This document shows, one piece after another, positions 23,301 through 34,927 of a stretch of 64,000 nt of DNA. Each line of letters starts with the position of its first letter. Within the stretch, counting starts at the first letter, position 1. The DNA comes from Branchiostoma belcheri. Its lineage: Eukaryota > Chordata > Leptocardii > Amphioxiformes > Branchiostomatidae. The position numbers and the translations under genes were made by a program. Below the pieces are notes generated by a model, which was not told the DNA's origin, did no database searches, and was given only the letters and a program-made list of their open reading frames with translations. The DNA lies in assembly GCF_001625305.1 (NCBI RefSeq), contig NW_017803909.1:62001-126000 (forward strand). The letters are read 5' to 3'.

Positions 23301-26300
23301 ATCTGGTGTTAGAACTGATTTGTACTTGTGCAGAAACAGTCAACAATGTTACACTTTGTACATTACTTGTAATTTTAACACTGGTAGAAACAAAGATATG
23401 TCGTCAGCACAAGTTAGTAGCAACACACACGTTTATCTTGTTTCATACCATTAGAATTCTAAAGCACTGTAACTCTGATATTTTGTACATACCTAAGCTG
23501 TTAACAAGTCCATACTACTACCTGTGGACAAACATATCGTCTATACTTCACAGTTCACACTTTAAAGCTTGTACCAACTACAATCTCTGACAAAAGAGCC
23601 ATTTCCAATAAACAGCTTCCTTTTTTTCTGACAGAAAAACATGTTTACTGAGACAAATTCAAGAATACTTCTCATTGACCATGAACGACCTTCATACCTG
23701 TATAACATGGCTTCCTGTGGAACAGGTAAATATGCCTTTGAAGTTCTACCAGGCATAACAGTCAATATTGTAGTATTCAGGATGTGTACAAGTTGTACCA
23801 CCTGTTTGACATGTGCTACTGAAGTACAATCACTTCCTCTGCCTGCTTCCCTTCGCCGGAAACATCCCACAAATATAGCAGATTGATATATGGTCCCTTT
23901 TTGAGATAATGGGCAAATAGACTGTGTATTGAGTGTGGCAATAATGGCAATATAATGTGATATGCACTTGAAACAAGGCCAGGGAATGATTAACAGTATC
24001 CAGGATCTAAAAGGAAATGTCCATCCAAATCTGCACGTTCAAATGGACTAAAACATAAGGCTACAGGAGCAGGATTGAATGAGTAATTGTTCATGGAACT
24101 ATCATTTCCGAGACATATTAAGATCTGTAGTATTTTGTTATGGTATACCGGTAGCATAGTGCCCATTCTAAGGAATATGGCAGTACAACTCTTGGTTCAG
24201 GACTGACAAAGTCCATGAAAGCCCCAATCACTTATGATGTTGCCAAGAGACATAATAAAACGTCTAAAAGGCATCTCTATATTACCATGGGGCATAAACA
24301 AAGCTAACATCAACACAGAGTTAAGTGCTTAGCGGACACAAAATTGAACAAGTCTGGTATATTTCACTCACGCCTACAACTAATCTGCTAACACTGCTTG
24401 TTTAGTCTGCTTTCTTTTACGATACAACTCCAAAACCTAGACACTAGTGCTTGGAACTACATGTAGGAGCTTCCACCAAGCTTGCTTATAGTGGCCTTGA
24501 AGTCAGTGAACAAGTCTTTGTAATTTAATAAAGAGGACATGCATGAAGTGCCCTGGTGCAGTGTTGTAGATGAAACTACCAGGAATGGAATTTCCTGAAT
24601 ACCTGGCCACTGGCCATAATACAAAGGGTGGGAGCCAGCGGCATTATGGAAAATATAACCAAAACAAAACAGAACCAACAGAATCCTAAACAACCTCTAC
24701 ATTAGGGAAACAAAGAAAGGCATGTCTACAAATTTTGGAAGCTTGACAAGTTCTTCTTTTACCAATTGTCCCTGTGTAAGAATGGTTATAAAGGTGGCTT
24801 CTAAATATTTAATGACATCCTTTCTTTAGAGATGAACAATACAAACACACAATCCATCTTTTAACAATATAATCTGTCATATGGTAAAAGACTGACAGTT
24901 ATGAAAATACGGGTATGTTGCCTTGTCTTGTTTGACGTTGCCACCACTTCAAGTACTTCTTTTAGATGGTAAAAATTTGAACGGCAAGATCTAAGGAGAC
25001 CCTGTGTAAACTTAAGAATTGTGAGGATCTTTTGAGGCCAGACATTTTTCACAGCTGACTACATCTTCACATGTGCTCTCACCTGGAAAAAACAAGCTCA
25101 GCGAAATAGAGAACACATTTTCTTAGTAAAGTGGATTTTGACCAATGTTTTGAAAGCTTTGATAAGTTTCCTCACAATTCTAACAAATACAGGATTTTCT
25201 GACTTCACAAAAACTCGAGTAAACACAACATTGACATGCAAAATGTTTGTCATGCCTGAGACCTAAACATGGTGACCCTCCATTGTGTTTGGACCTGTGT
25301 GTTGTGTGGAATGTCACCTGTAACAAGCTTGAATGGCTATTCATTGTGCATAATAAATTACATTGCATTTGTAAGCCCTGAAAGGATATATCTTACACTG
25401 AGCCAGTCTTTAGTACAGGAAGCCCAAGAAAAACATTTCAGCCCATAGGCATTTCAAGTAGTGTAGTTGTTCCCGTTTCTTACCTGTGGGAAAGAAAAAC
25501 CTTGCTTTATACAAGTTTGTGTATTCAAGATCAGCAGCTTTTCTGTCTACAATACCCAGGGAAAAGAGGTAGCCACTTGCTCACAGTAACAATGCATGTT
25601 AGAGAGTGTGGGTACAAAGTGTTAACATCCAGTAAGCAAATGTGAGTTTTTGTTATACAACAGCTACTGTATCCCAGCTTAATGTTTGCTTACGTACAAT
25701 TACCATGGCAATTTCAAATATTATTCACAGGAAATTTAATACCACAATGTTTCATAACACATGTTACATAACACAAGCTATCTGAGTTGAGTGCTCTCCT
25801 GTACTATACTGTATAAAAGGTGAACAAAAGGTGCTTCAACTGGTGAGAATGAGTGCCCTCACAATTCCAGCTGCGCCATACATGGTGGGTTATTCCACTT
25901 CAAAACCATAAAATGTTCAATCATGAAATTATCTTGGCATTTACAGACTTTTTGTACGCAATGTATCTTTCACATTTTCCATCAATTCTTCCATGGCAAT
26001 TGTAACTCCAAAGAAAGGAATGGCAGCAACCATGCAATAATTCTTTCAAATATAGAACATCACAAAGGCTCTCCAATTCTCCACTGTATATCCAGGGCCA
26101 CCTTCATAACTTATTTATAATTACAAATGCAGTTAGTATCAGTTCTGACAAACTGTAACCTGTATCTCATAATAGTAAAGGGACCTTTTAAGATCAATAT
26201 GAGTAACTGGCCATGACTAGTGTAATATTCTGAATCATCAAAGGAAAATACCTGTAAGTTAAGGGTTTACCTGTGACACAGGCGGGACACTCCCATTGTT

Positions 26301-29300
26301 TACATGGCAGGTGTGTCACAGCATACGCAGGTTACCAGCTTCAAATATACATACTGACATGCGTCAAAGCAAACACAATGTGTACCCTGTGCAAAAATAA
26401 CTTTGCTAGGGGTAAATTCCAATTTGGCCACTGACATTTTTCCAGCGCTCTTTGCAGAGGACATTCAGTATCAAAATTACAATTTTTTAAAAAATTGTCA
26501 CATGTATTGGTCAAAAAGGAATGATCAGACACTAAATTGACTTTGCTTCCTATGTTTTCTATAAACAGAAGCAAGCCAAAATTGCCCCCTATCTACAAAT
26601 TATCCAGTGATTAGGAAGCATCTAGAAACAAGTCAGATGAGCTGTGGTAATCGTGCTACAACTGGATAAAGAATGAATGGAAGGTCGGTCTTGTTTGAGC
26701 AGAATTTGATTACAACATCTATTGAATTTGTCTGGTGTAAAAGGGACTTTGGTGTGGCATAAGGACATTGACATGGTCCCACCTTTTGTCTGCCATTTAA
26801 GTCTCATCATGCTGAAGTAAAAAGTGTGAGACCTAACCTGCTTGAGCCAGATAATTACACATAATGATACAGTGTCATCACAAGTGGCTGAGGCTCTGCA
26901 AGTCATTGTTTCTGCACTGTAATTCCTGATTTTTGGGGGGTACTTTTATGTCTGCAGTTTTTGCGGTCACTTCTGTACCACAAATTATCATTACTGTTAA
27001 CAAATAATTCGCTGACCTTCTTTTACTGCACCTGCCGTGACCGTGAAAATATAGTTCCATGAACACCTTCATTTTTCTCAAACCACAAACTTTTTAATTA
27101 CAATTAGTCACTTCTTAGGTAAAGTATTACAGATACTACATTAAAATACTGTTGTACTCCAAAGGCTTGTGACAGGGACATACTATGTAAGATGACCTTT
27201 CCTTTATTACCAGTACAATGGCCTTGGGACAAGTAATCAAGAGAAGATATTTTCTGCTACGTTGAACTTTGAACAACACATTAATCTTATGGCATCAAGG
27301 ACAACATGGAAGACATGGTGCAACCTGCCCGATCCGACTGATCTTGTCTGGAGAAATAGTTTGACTTTTTGTGGTCAGCCCTGACCTTCAAGTTTTGGCA
27401 TGGGTATCAGAGAGCTGGCTAAGCTGTGCCAAGAATGTGTATATCTCTAACACGTCCTCAGCAGGCGACCCCTAACCTGTCACTCACACCTCGCCCAATG
27501 CCTGGGGCCAGGCTAAGGGTTTTTGTTTTACCCAAAAGGGACCTGTGCATCAGGCAACAGGTGACATCATTCATAGGTTATAATTATCTTTTTTCCTCCT
27601 GGAGACCAGGATTCTCTGGAAAACCCACAACACGGATGTCTAGCTTTCACAGTGAATTTGTCACTAACATTTCAAATTGTCACAGTCAGAAAATTACAAC
27701 CTATTTAATCAAAAGTTGGAGTCTTTGACAAAACCTGGACTTTAGCCAGCTAAACTGAGTGACAAGAATAGACTATACCTTTGTTCCCAGGTCACAATCT
27801 TTGTTCTAATCTGAGATCGAGAGATGGCACCCTGTGGCGAGGGTGAGGGTAACCTGGAGTCCCATTCACTCACCTGTACACATCACAGGTACCTCTCAAT
27901 ATAACACACCTGTCCTCTTGACTTCAAACAGGCACACAACAAAATCACACATTGGAAAACAGTTGTATTCCATGGATCTGTCTTTAAGAATTTGAGAAGC
28001 TATTTAACATTCCATGGTAGGGTGTTAACAACTCATAGACACAAACCCTGACAACTCCTATTGAACACACCTGTTTAGAATTATCCCATAGAATCCTGTA
28101 TAGAACTAGGGAGAAGAGATTTAAACCCCTTGTAAACACAGAAATCTAAGCTTTGGCCTTCTGAACTACTTGAACCTATCACATGTACAATGGTAGTCGA
28201 CGTTTAGAGTTAAGAAGGAATTCTGTACCTAACTGCTATCCAAACTTCTTTGTTTATAGCTGTTCACATTGCTTTTACTTGAACACCTGCTAAAATATTT
28301 CACCTATAGAACATTTTCTCTTTCAAGGAGGCCAGACCAAAGCCATCATGTAAAAGCTACCAGAATAGATGTATAGAAAGTAATGGTGTGAACAAGTTGC
28401 TACTATTGTGAGGTCTACAGGTGTCTGATACAAACCAACAATAGGATAACCACACTTAAAGTCTGGTGATTTGTTACTATAATATCAAGTTTAAGTATGC
28501 CATAACAATGGCCACATGGCAGGCAAAACTCTTTTGTACAAGACTACAAAAGATTTACCCTAACTCCTACCAAAGCATACCCATTTGAATGTTACTTCGC
28601 AGCTTGTAACAAATGCGGTAAAACCCTTGGTATGCAAAGAGACAAAAAGGGCCAATTTCCACCTTACAAGCAAACTACGCAACTACATAATTACAGACGA
28701 TTCACTTTGAACTCCAAACCATTCAAAGGAGATGACCAGTGTAATTCAAGTGGGTTTCAAGTTTGGAGTACAAATGCTGTCATGAATTAACAGAAAGATT
28801 GCAAGAAAAGACATACATAAACATACATACTGTTGGTAAAACTGCCTTCTTAAGAACATAAGGGATGACCCAGTGTGGTTCAGGTGTGTTTTTACCTGTA
28901 TAGGTTCTCAGCGCCAGCTCGCATCCGCATTTCCTTGTTGATCTGCGTGTTGAGCACGCTCCTCCTGTGCTGCAGTCGGCCGCGCTGTGTCTGGTTCAGC
29001 GGATTGGAGCCCTGCGAACAAGGACAGAGAAAATTGGTGTCAAAGAGCTACATACAGCATTGTATATTGAATTTGAAGTCACTAGGGCATTTATTGTTTC
29101 TGCTGAATACAGTTGTATTGTGTTTCACCTATAATTTTCTTGGCATGCTAACTTTGTAGAAGTCTACTCTCTTAAGACTATGTGACAGTGTTACAATTGC
29201 AACTGAAATAGAATAAATAAGGTTTGTGACCATTATTCATTAACAATATCAACCTTTTTAACAAGGTGTGGCCACTATTAAAGGTAATGATAGTGCAGAC

Positions 29301-30351
29301 ACTACTGCACATCACAGCGGCTTCAAAATGCTAGTTCTCTGGCCTTGTCAAGCTGAGTGTCCCAACGTGTACACTATCATCACACAACAATGATCAGGAT
29401 GTTAAGGATAATCCACTCACAACAAACTCTAGGGACAGACCAGGAATGATAATGGGGAAGGGAGACTGTGTTACTTTCTAATTCATATTTCCTTGTAATG
29501 TTTTTGCAATGTTGTATATTGTTCTACAGAGTAACTAGCTTCAACACCTACAGAAAGCACTTTGGGGGTGGGTAGAAGTGTAAGATATGGCTCATATGGA
29601 CAAGCGAGATACATCACATTCGACACAACACATACCTGCATAGATAAACGAGTTAAATACCCTGCATCGTGATAAAGATGTTGTTTATCACACATTTTCA
29701 TGATCTCTATTGGACAAATAAATGACAAAGCATGCGAGTCAACAGATTAATTCTGGCATGTTTGCATGACTGTGGTCTCAATTTTTCCCTCATTGTACAC
29801 CGCAAATAGCACATTTCCATCCATCCTTTGTAATACATTGTTGACATTCCTCCACAGATGGCCCATTCTAGTCAGTTTTCCATACTGAAAGGCAGTCTGC
29901 CATAGTTTATGAAATTCCAGAAGCACCACACCCAGTTTTGCTGATAACTTAACAACCTGTGGACTTTGCTTTAGCTGACCCATTGCTTTAGTCACTACCT
30001 GTTGTTAGTGAGTCAATATCCGATCCTTGGGTTTTGGTATCCACCCACTGACTTATCCACACGTTAGGTGCCGTCCCTAACTCTCTAACCCTATTTACAC
30101 TGAGTTATCGTGCATGTGCGAATGCTAGATACACAGGGAAATAGCACAAAAGCACACATTCTCTGTTGACCGCTAAAAACAGCCTCCCCCACCCTTCCCG
30201 TGCGGAATACACCGTGCCGTCGTGTTCCCTATCGCTCGGCTATCCTCGCCTAGTCCCCCGGACATACCTTCCGGAACGGTCGGTGACCGTTTGGCGGGCT
30301 TTTCTCTCCCGTCTCCTCTTCTATACTCCCGTTCACTATGACATCTGTCAT
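5332..30351 (-). CDS. RHPN: Rhophilin (HR1-BRO1-PDZ Rho effector scaffold), complete, 15 coding exons
   Basis: Exons in transcript order: 30351-30268, 29011-28896, 13014-12886, 12469-12394, 12193-12116, 11709-11585, 10542-10376, 9963-9776, 9650-9494, 9146-9039, 8509-8315, 8124-8048, 7905-7759, 7561-7403, 5541-5332. All have GT-AG borders and phases that join into 671 aa (human RHPN2 686, RHPN1 about 670). HR1 (about 29-105) contains [17 protein letters not shown] and [17 protein letters not shown] and should bind GTP-Rho. BRO1 (about 120-470) contains [34 protein letters not shown] and [13 protein letters not shown]. The PDZ (about 515-595) has carboxylate loop GFGF at 526-529. A basic tail has [12 protein letters not shown], resembling human LSFLSWG. 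The start ATG is the first in its frame and gives MTD, as in RHPN2. It is pre-duplication in type, so I do not choose RHPN1 or RHPN2. The exon 14-15 join is the least certain, since an extra small exon could lie between them. Confidence 0.93.
5721..5836. repeat. Dispersed repeat, copy 1
   Basis: A 116 bp stretch starting CCCCTGTACTACTTGTACTA and ending ATCCCC recurs at 8559-8672 in the same orientation, with only a few substitutions and small indels. Both copies lie in rhophilin introns (14 and 10). No terminal inverted repeat is visible. Confidence 0.8.
6895..6971. mobile_element. 77 bp palindromic MITE with 8 bp target-site duplication
   Basis: The element begins TAGCCTGGGTACC and ends GGTACCCAGGCTA; its arms pair perfectly over 23 bp around a 31 bp centre. 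It is flanked by identical GTATTCAA at 6887-6894 and 6972-6979. An 8 bp duplication points to a hAT- or P-type transposase acting in trans. Confidence 0.85.
8559..8672. repeat. Dispersed repeat, copy 2
   Basis: Partner of 5721-5836, in rhophilin intron 10 (8510-9038). It differs mainly by a 2-3 base indel in the GGCACTACTATTA section and a few substitutions. Confidence 0.8.
12633..12858. mobile_element. MITE-like repeat with ACTG(T/C)AATT termini, near full length
   Basis: It lies in rhophilin intron 3 (12470-12885). It opens ACTGCAATTCCTGA and closes AGTGAAATTGCAGT, and the interior has TTAACAAATAATTC, GCACCTGCTGCCACCATG and TTTTGCTACC. The same blocks in the same order occur at 26916-27068, partly at 16010-16113, and reversed at 19518-19727. 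Its right end lies only about 30 bp inside the exon 3 donor. Confidence 0.7.
13673..13918 (+). CDS. THAP-type zinc finger protein, truncated, inside the TTAA element
   Basis: An 81 aa ORF beginning [14 protein letters not shown] (C2CH) features are visible: cysteines at 4, 7 and 9, F25-P26, invariant-type W35, then C66-S-D-H69-F70. THAP domains bind DNA and are the N-terminal DNA-binding part of P-element and many Kolobok transposases. The frame ends shortly after CSDHFEPG, where the domain normally finishes with an AVPTIF-like segment, and no catalytic region follows. It is therefore either the first exon of a deleted transposase gene or a relic. The ATG lies 62 bp inside the left terminal repeat, so the repeat probably supplies the promoter. 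Confidence 0.75.
   Translation: MPRCARCGCWYGPASKERGVSFHKFPKDHDRLHRWLVSMRNNLVNKLTPEKIKELVHKKSVHWRVCSDHFEPGCSWNSSCH
14263..14685 (-). CDS. P2X7-type cytoplasmic ballast (zinc-cysteine) domain ORF, inside the TTAA element
   Basis: A 140 aa ORF starting [12 protein letters not shown]. After an acidic stretch it has [11 protein letters not shown], then a cysteine before [11 protein letters not shown], then [11 protein letters not shown] and [10 protein letters not shown]. This order (FRFEP, W-C-x-C-G, MP..ES-CC, C-I-x-x-HP, LRT) is that of the intracellular C-terminal region of vertebrate P2X7 receptors, which binds a zinc pair and GDP. No channel or transmembrane part is present. The usual continuation (YR..AYRQF.RW) is only hinted at by VPRFVYVAI before the stop, so the 3' part is probably lost. 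The ATG lies 21 bp inside the right terminal repeat, and the gene converges on the THAP ORF. Confidence 0.75.
   Translation of the reverse strand: MAGVQPFRFEPQTDSSGDSEPDPGDDNVWDGGDVETERWRLGNRDWCRCGNEDNRNCLEMPSVRESVCCHDLPELTDTEKNVGTDHPCIRNHPDFDVILHPANLRTLLIFRWDLIRQGVQEPVSNMSVPRFVYVAIHSTL
16010..16113. repeat. Partial copy of the ACTGTAATT repeat family
   Basis: It shares the opening ACTGTAATTCCTG and the TAACGAATAATT..CTTCT section with the copies at 12633 and 26916, then diverges. Confidence 0.5.
16359..16663. mobile_element. CAGGGCTC-ended MITE (hAT-like)
   Basis: The 305 bp unit starts CAGGGCTCAAAATA and ends with its exact reverse complement TATTTTGAGCCCTG; a second paired block GTGCAGGTAA / TTACCTGCAC lies just inside. 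The CAGGG terminus is typical of hAT elements. The flanks share only TATTA, so a full 8 bp duplication is not seen. No ORF. Confidence 0.65.
17569..18490. repeat. Compound repeat: CCTTCGCCAA-ended unit with TG/TCTG microsatellite and degenerate octamer repeats
   Basis: It begins ACCTTCGCCAAGAAGG and ends near TTTGGCGAAGGT, a short inverted pair. It contains a (TG)n-(TCTG)n tract at about 17605-17644 and two GGGCCCCCTAGC(A/G)GCTTG boxes. Then come four spaced copies of a motif around ATTTGCAT followed by AATT(T/A)ATGAG. The octamers are at 18031-18038, 18160-18167, 18288-18295 and 18397-18404 (last base changed). No coding content. Confidence 0.65.
19518..19727. mobile_element. MITE-like repeat of the ACTGTAATT family, reversed copy
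   Basis: It starts ACTGTAATTCACTTTACG and ends GAGTAATTACAGT, reading as the reverse complement of the 12633-12858 copy (TTTGCTACCGTGAAC, GCAGGTGCAG and GAAGTGACCG blocks in mirrored order). Confidence 0.65.
22450..22544. mobile_element. 95 bp palindromic MITE with TAGSCT termini
   Basis: The arms pair over about 32 bp with few mismatches: CAGCCTTGTTAGCTTTGGTC on the left against GACCAAAGCTGACAAGGCTG on the right. Flanks CTTTTACC (22442-22449) and CTTTCACC (22546-22553) look like an 8 bp duplication with one substitution. Its right end, read inward, starts TAGCCTGGA, like the 77 bp element at 6895. Confidence 0.65.
26916..27068. repeat. Partial copy of the ACTGTAATT repeat family
   Basis: It runs from ACTGTAATTCCTGATTTT through GTTAACAAATAATTCGCTG and ACTGCACCTGCCGTGACCG to ATATAGTTC, in the same order as 12633-12858 but lacking the right end. 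Confidence 0.65.
29012..30267 (-). other. Rhophilin intron 1
   Basis: 1,256 bp between the start exon and the first HR1 exon. I see no repeat with clear ends, no exon and no RNA gene. Confidence 0.6.
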
Positions 30352-30496
30352 GTTGGTGAGCTCTGTTTTCCACCGCCAGACGGTCTCGCACGGATCTCGA
30401 TGGTTTGATAGGTAGAATTTGTCAGTTTGTTGAGAAACACCACCACCTTGTGCCGTGTCCACAAACCTCTGATGTACGTGCTACACCCTGCTGTGC

Positions 30497-30504
30497 TGAC
30501 GTCA
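30497..30504. promoter_or_regulatory. Full palindromic CRE (TGACGTCA) upstream of rhophilin
   Basis: An exact 8 bp cAMP-response element lies 146 bp upstream of the rhophilin start codon, in the GC-richer stretch where its promoter is expected. CCCGGGAATGTGG follows nearby. CREB/ATF binding is inferred from the consensus only. Confidence 0.5.
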
Positions 30505-30529
30505 CGGATCACCACATCCCGGGAATGTG

Positions 30530-33425
30530 GCAACTTGAAGGGTTTGCTTTACGAAATGTTCAATTATATCGAGCAAAAACCCTGAATAAATCACTTAACT
30601 ACGTGAAATATTGATAGCAAAAGGGTGTAAGCAGGTTTTATCCGTTTTAATTTCCCTCCAAAAGGTATTAAACTATAAAAATGAATTCTCCCTGGAAACT
30701 AAGTGGCATAGTCCATCAGGGCGAAAGGTCAGATCTCCCAGAGGCTCACGGGATAAAAGTGTTTTTGGCGACGGCACATGCATGGGGCAGGTAGACGCGT
30801 CAGGTTACTTCCTGACCCAGTTGTAATGTTTTCATCTGGAACAGTTCGTGGGAAAACTCCTGTCGGTCGCCAGCGACGTCAATCACTCGGCTCCTGTTCG
30901 TCAGCAGGAGTAATTAATGACACGTTTTAGGGAGACGGTGTCGATAACCGCGAAGGTTGACACCGAACGAGTTTAATAGGTCCTCAAGCGGCCAAAAACC
31001 TCCAGGTGTGGGCCAAGGAAGTATTTCAAACACCGATCCTTTGGTACAGAAGCTGAATACTTTGAAAAGTTTGAAGCAAGGGCACGCAGTCAATGAACAC
31101 ACAAGGAGTTTACCGGAATGGTTGTTGTTCAGGGTTGTTGATAGAATTTTGGAATGATCAAAGTGGCAACTTTATTTAATGCCAATTCATGATGGCATCA
31201 GCTCTCGTTATGATGAAGAAGAAAATCAGAAACTGTTTCCCCTTATTAGAATCACTAATTCAATGTGTTACATTGTTGACTAGTATCATTACCATCGCAA
31301 TTTTTAAGTTGCTAACAAGTTTATTCTTTATTGCACACTATCACAGGCATTGTGACGTTATGATGCGGAGGTGACTAAAATAAAATTGAAACCTAAAGGC
31401 TGTAGTGAACAACAGAAACGTAAGACGTCGCTTTAGCAAAGCAGGGACTTTCAATCCCAGGCATTGCGGCGACGTCTCACCGACGAGCTCCTAAGCCGGA
31501 AGGAACTACTAGTATATCAATCCAGGCAGCGTTTTGCGATCAGCACAGATAAATATTTTTTATTGTGAAGTTGAAAAAAGCATTTCTTTTTAATCCAGTA
31601 TTAACCAAATTACGTAATTACGGTAACCACATTGTATATGCCGTGACCACATACGCACACACCCTTTTGTTAGCTTCGATTCTCCAGAAGAATCAATACT
31701 TCCAGACCTCATGACTGTACATGACGGATAGTACCACCCTAGCCCAACCCAGCCCTTGTTTCATCAGAGTATTTGGCAACAAGAGTATCCAGAAAGCATG
31801 CAGCCTATCAAAAGTTATTCATCATCCATTGCATTCCACCTGTCACACACACAAAAAAGAAAACATTGCGTCATTAAAGAATTTCGTCCTGGCTATAATT
31901 TAGATAAGCGGCAACGGTAGCATTACCATAATACCTGTAGTACATCGTTAAAATGAAACGGGCAGTTCAACAGTTGACGACAAGAATTGACCAGAAAGTA
32001 AGACCACTGCTTCAGACAGTTGACAAGAGAAAGGGTTGCGTTAGAAATTTAAAGAGCTTCCTAAGTTTGATCTTTTTTCTTATATTTTAACTTAAATACT
32101 GTATCTTAACGAAGGCACAGTACCTCTGAGTCAGCCATATCGTTTGGAGCAGCACACATCTTCAGCTAGCGACAGACCCTCGTATCTTTGACAGTACAAT
32201 ATTAGACTGAACACCACCAGAGAAGTTATTTTTGCAGGTTGCCGCTGTACCGAGTTCAGAGGTGCCAGTGACTGTGTTGAAGTACAAAGTACAGCAAAGT
32301 ACAAACAAATCAGTCGTAAATACCACGACTAATCCCACGTTCAAACTGCTCCTTCCACCGCTGGATTGTTGACTCGGTCAACAGGAGAGACCAGCTTCTT
32401 TTTGCCGACCACAGACGTGTTTGCAGTTGTGTCTGGTGAGGTGACATCACATGACTGCCGTTATGGTGATTTTGAGATACCTCATTGATGTATTATCTAG
32501 TTTGAATCTGTCTTCATAAGAACTAATAAATACCCGTTGCAGCGATGACAATCGCTGGATCACGTTAATAAGAACTTTCTTTTCAACGTCCTGCATTTAT
32601 CTTGTGTATATGTTGGAGGGGTTCGTCTTGTGAAAGTTGAAGAATGCATTTTCAGTTGGCATCGTCGAATTTTACGGCATTTAAGTGATACTAGTACCAG
32701 TATATGACATCGGTGACATAGGATACCACATCATCAGGCTTTTGAGCGGAATGCGAGCGAGTGGTGATGACAGGTGGTCGTCAGCGCAGTATGGATTGTG
32801 AAGCGTTGGCCACCGCTTATGGACGACCTCTAGCGATCTTATGGAAACTGCAGTATGATGTGACAGTCGCAGCAAACAGGTGAACGGACGAACGGACGCA
32901 CCAGGGTAATCTTGAAGCAGACATTCGAACGTAAAGGCATGAATCTTTGGAGTGTTAGCTCTCCCAAAACGGGGTTGTAAGGATTGGAGGAGAATGTAAT
33001 CCTCTTCTTCAAGTATTTGCCAGGAGATTCTCCCCAGATGAATGTCATAGAATAACAAACTGGCTTCTTTAGTTGTTTTCAGTTAAAAGAGTTTTAATAC
33101 ATTTTGTACTAGTATATCATTCTTAACAGACAGCATTACTGAGCTAATGACAACTGACATGACACAATGACACTAAACTGCGCACCGTGACTGCGCACAT
33201 CTGTGCAAAGCGAAGGTCACCTTTCACGGACGTCACCTGGCGGTCTTTTCGAAACGTACAAAGTCTGACCTTTACAACTTTTAACATTTCTCTTCTCTCT
33301 ATAGGATCTTCTGTGGCATTGACAAAACGGTCAAACCTATTTCCTCTTTTGCTAATTTCTGTAAGCCAATTGAATCACAGGAGGTGAATATGATACAATA
33401 TTTAATATTTTGTAGTCGGTTGGAT
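30530..33425. other. Intergenic, nothing recognised
   Basis: No gene supported. The longest open frame (32681-33058, minus, 125 codons) has no recognisable domain and no splice context. A short inverted pair AGACGTCGC / GCGACGTCT flanks 31423-31479. Confidence 0.5.
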
Positions 33426-33543
33426 ATAATCATGGAGGTCTCTTTTTCTACCTCCATGATATAATCAAGGACATTATACACAGTATAATGTCCTTGATAT
33501 AATCAAGGACGTTCTACAGAACTTGTAGAACGTCCTTGATATA
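33426..33543. repeat. Array of three micro-hairpins separated by ATA
   Basis: Three perfect palindromes lie head to tail, each starting ATC and ending GAT, each separated and bordered by ATA. H1 is 33429-33460 (11 bp arms, ATCATGGAGGT). H2 is 33464-33498 (16 bp arms, ATCAAGGACATTATAC). H3 is 33502-33540 (16 bp arms, ATCAAGGACGTTCTAC). The H2 arm recurs at 38519-38553 and, in imperfect form, at 1229-1258. The H1 arm resembles the hairpins at 35530-35584 and 38047-38100. Confidence 0.85.
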
Positions 33544-34927
33544 ATATAAGAAAGGAGCGAGGTTAAAAATCAATTGTATTTAAACCTTTGCCTTACAGAT
33601 ATCAGTATACTTGGAAAAAAAATTTATTCAACTGACTACATTGAAAGAATGACAAAAAATTGACTTTGAAAATCCAGTTTTGCCGCCCTGAAAGTGTATT
33701 GGACCCTTCCCTTTAAATTAACAAATTGACGTGTACGTACAAGACGGGGCCGCCGAGGTCACGACTTCCTGACCTCACGCCGGACCACCTCGAGACTTCA
33801 CGGGTTTGAAATCGAATTTGTAACTTGGTGCCAATGGTAGGAAATCAGGCTGTTCAAAATTCGACACTCTGTCGACAGTTTCTACATAAACATGTCAGGC
33901 TTTGCCGAAGGTCAGCACGAGGTCGCCGGTTGGGTGGGCCAAATTTAACTGAAGCCACAACGTCGAGAATTCAAGAACACGCACCTTTTAAAAGAAATTT
34001 CAAGCGGTTGCGGATATAAAGAAATACGAGACAGAAGTTATCCTACGAAGCAGAAGCCCTTTAATAGCCACGACGAATGATTAATGCATGCATAACGTAT
34101 TAAGCATTGTACATTGAAGACGCTCACGTCATACCTTTTTTCTACCTCCATGGTCATACTAGTACCTTTTTGTATAGTCAATTCATGATCAAAAACTTGT
34201 TCGGGAAATTGGCGAGATTCTGTTTTAAAAGGACTTTTTGTATCACTTCGATTATATCACTTTGATGCACAACTGGACATTTATTCTTTATGTGGTGCCA
34301 CATTTAATAAAGAGATATCGCTAGTTCAAAAAAATACAAGTTTCATTGGGATTCTATACGCAGTGTAATTTCGTCAGTGCTGCAGACGGCAATACATTTG
34401 GGGTCACATTGGGGTCGCGCTCGGAAAGTGTGAAGGCAAACGTGCCGTCGATAATCCCTCCCCTCAAGCCTGAAACGATACCATCTCTCTCGGTTTAGTG
34501 GCAAACATTCCTTGACACACGAGATGTAATTTTATAATCTCCTGCGAAAACACTCTTCACACCGTTCCAAGAATCACTTCTCACTGGACTGTGTCAAACG
34601 ACGGAGAAAGGTCAAAAGGTGGTCAGTCTGCTGAGGATGCAGGTGGTATTTACTCCGGTAGAGGGCGCTTTACAAAGATAGCATGCTGCTGGTCTGCATC
34701 CCCTACAAACAATTGACTTTGTTACCCTCTCTCCCATTATGTAAGTCTATTTGCCTCTCTGACATTTATTTAGAGACTCCTTATATGCTTAATAGCTAAG
34801 GGAAAGACAACTTTGGCGCTGAAGAATTCACAGGTAAACACTAGTTCGTGAGCGCCCCTATTCTTCGCCATATTCGTCAAGTTTACACTCCCACGCCAGG
34901 AGACCTGGTGCATAAAAACCAGGCCTG

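Larger units (their letters stand above)
13015..28895 (-). other. Rhophilin intron 2 (15.9 kb)
   Basis: By far the largest intron of the gene, between the two exons that encode the HR1 domain. It contains the TTAA element at 13421-14897, a CAGGGCTC element at 16359-16663, the octamer-bearing repeat at 17569-18490, copies of the ACTGTAATT family, and a TAGSCT element at 22450-22544. The rest is AT-rich with no exon I can support on either strand. Confidence 0.6.

Noticed and set aside
32681-33058. 125 aa minus-strand ORF in the rhophilin-Scratch spacer
   Set aside because: No recognisable domain and no repeat or splice evidence.
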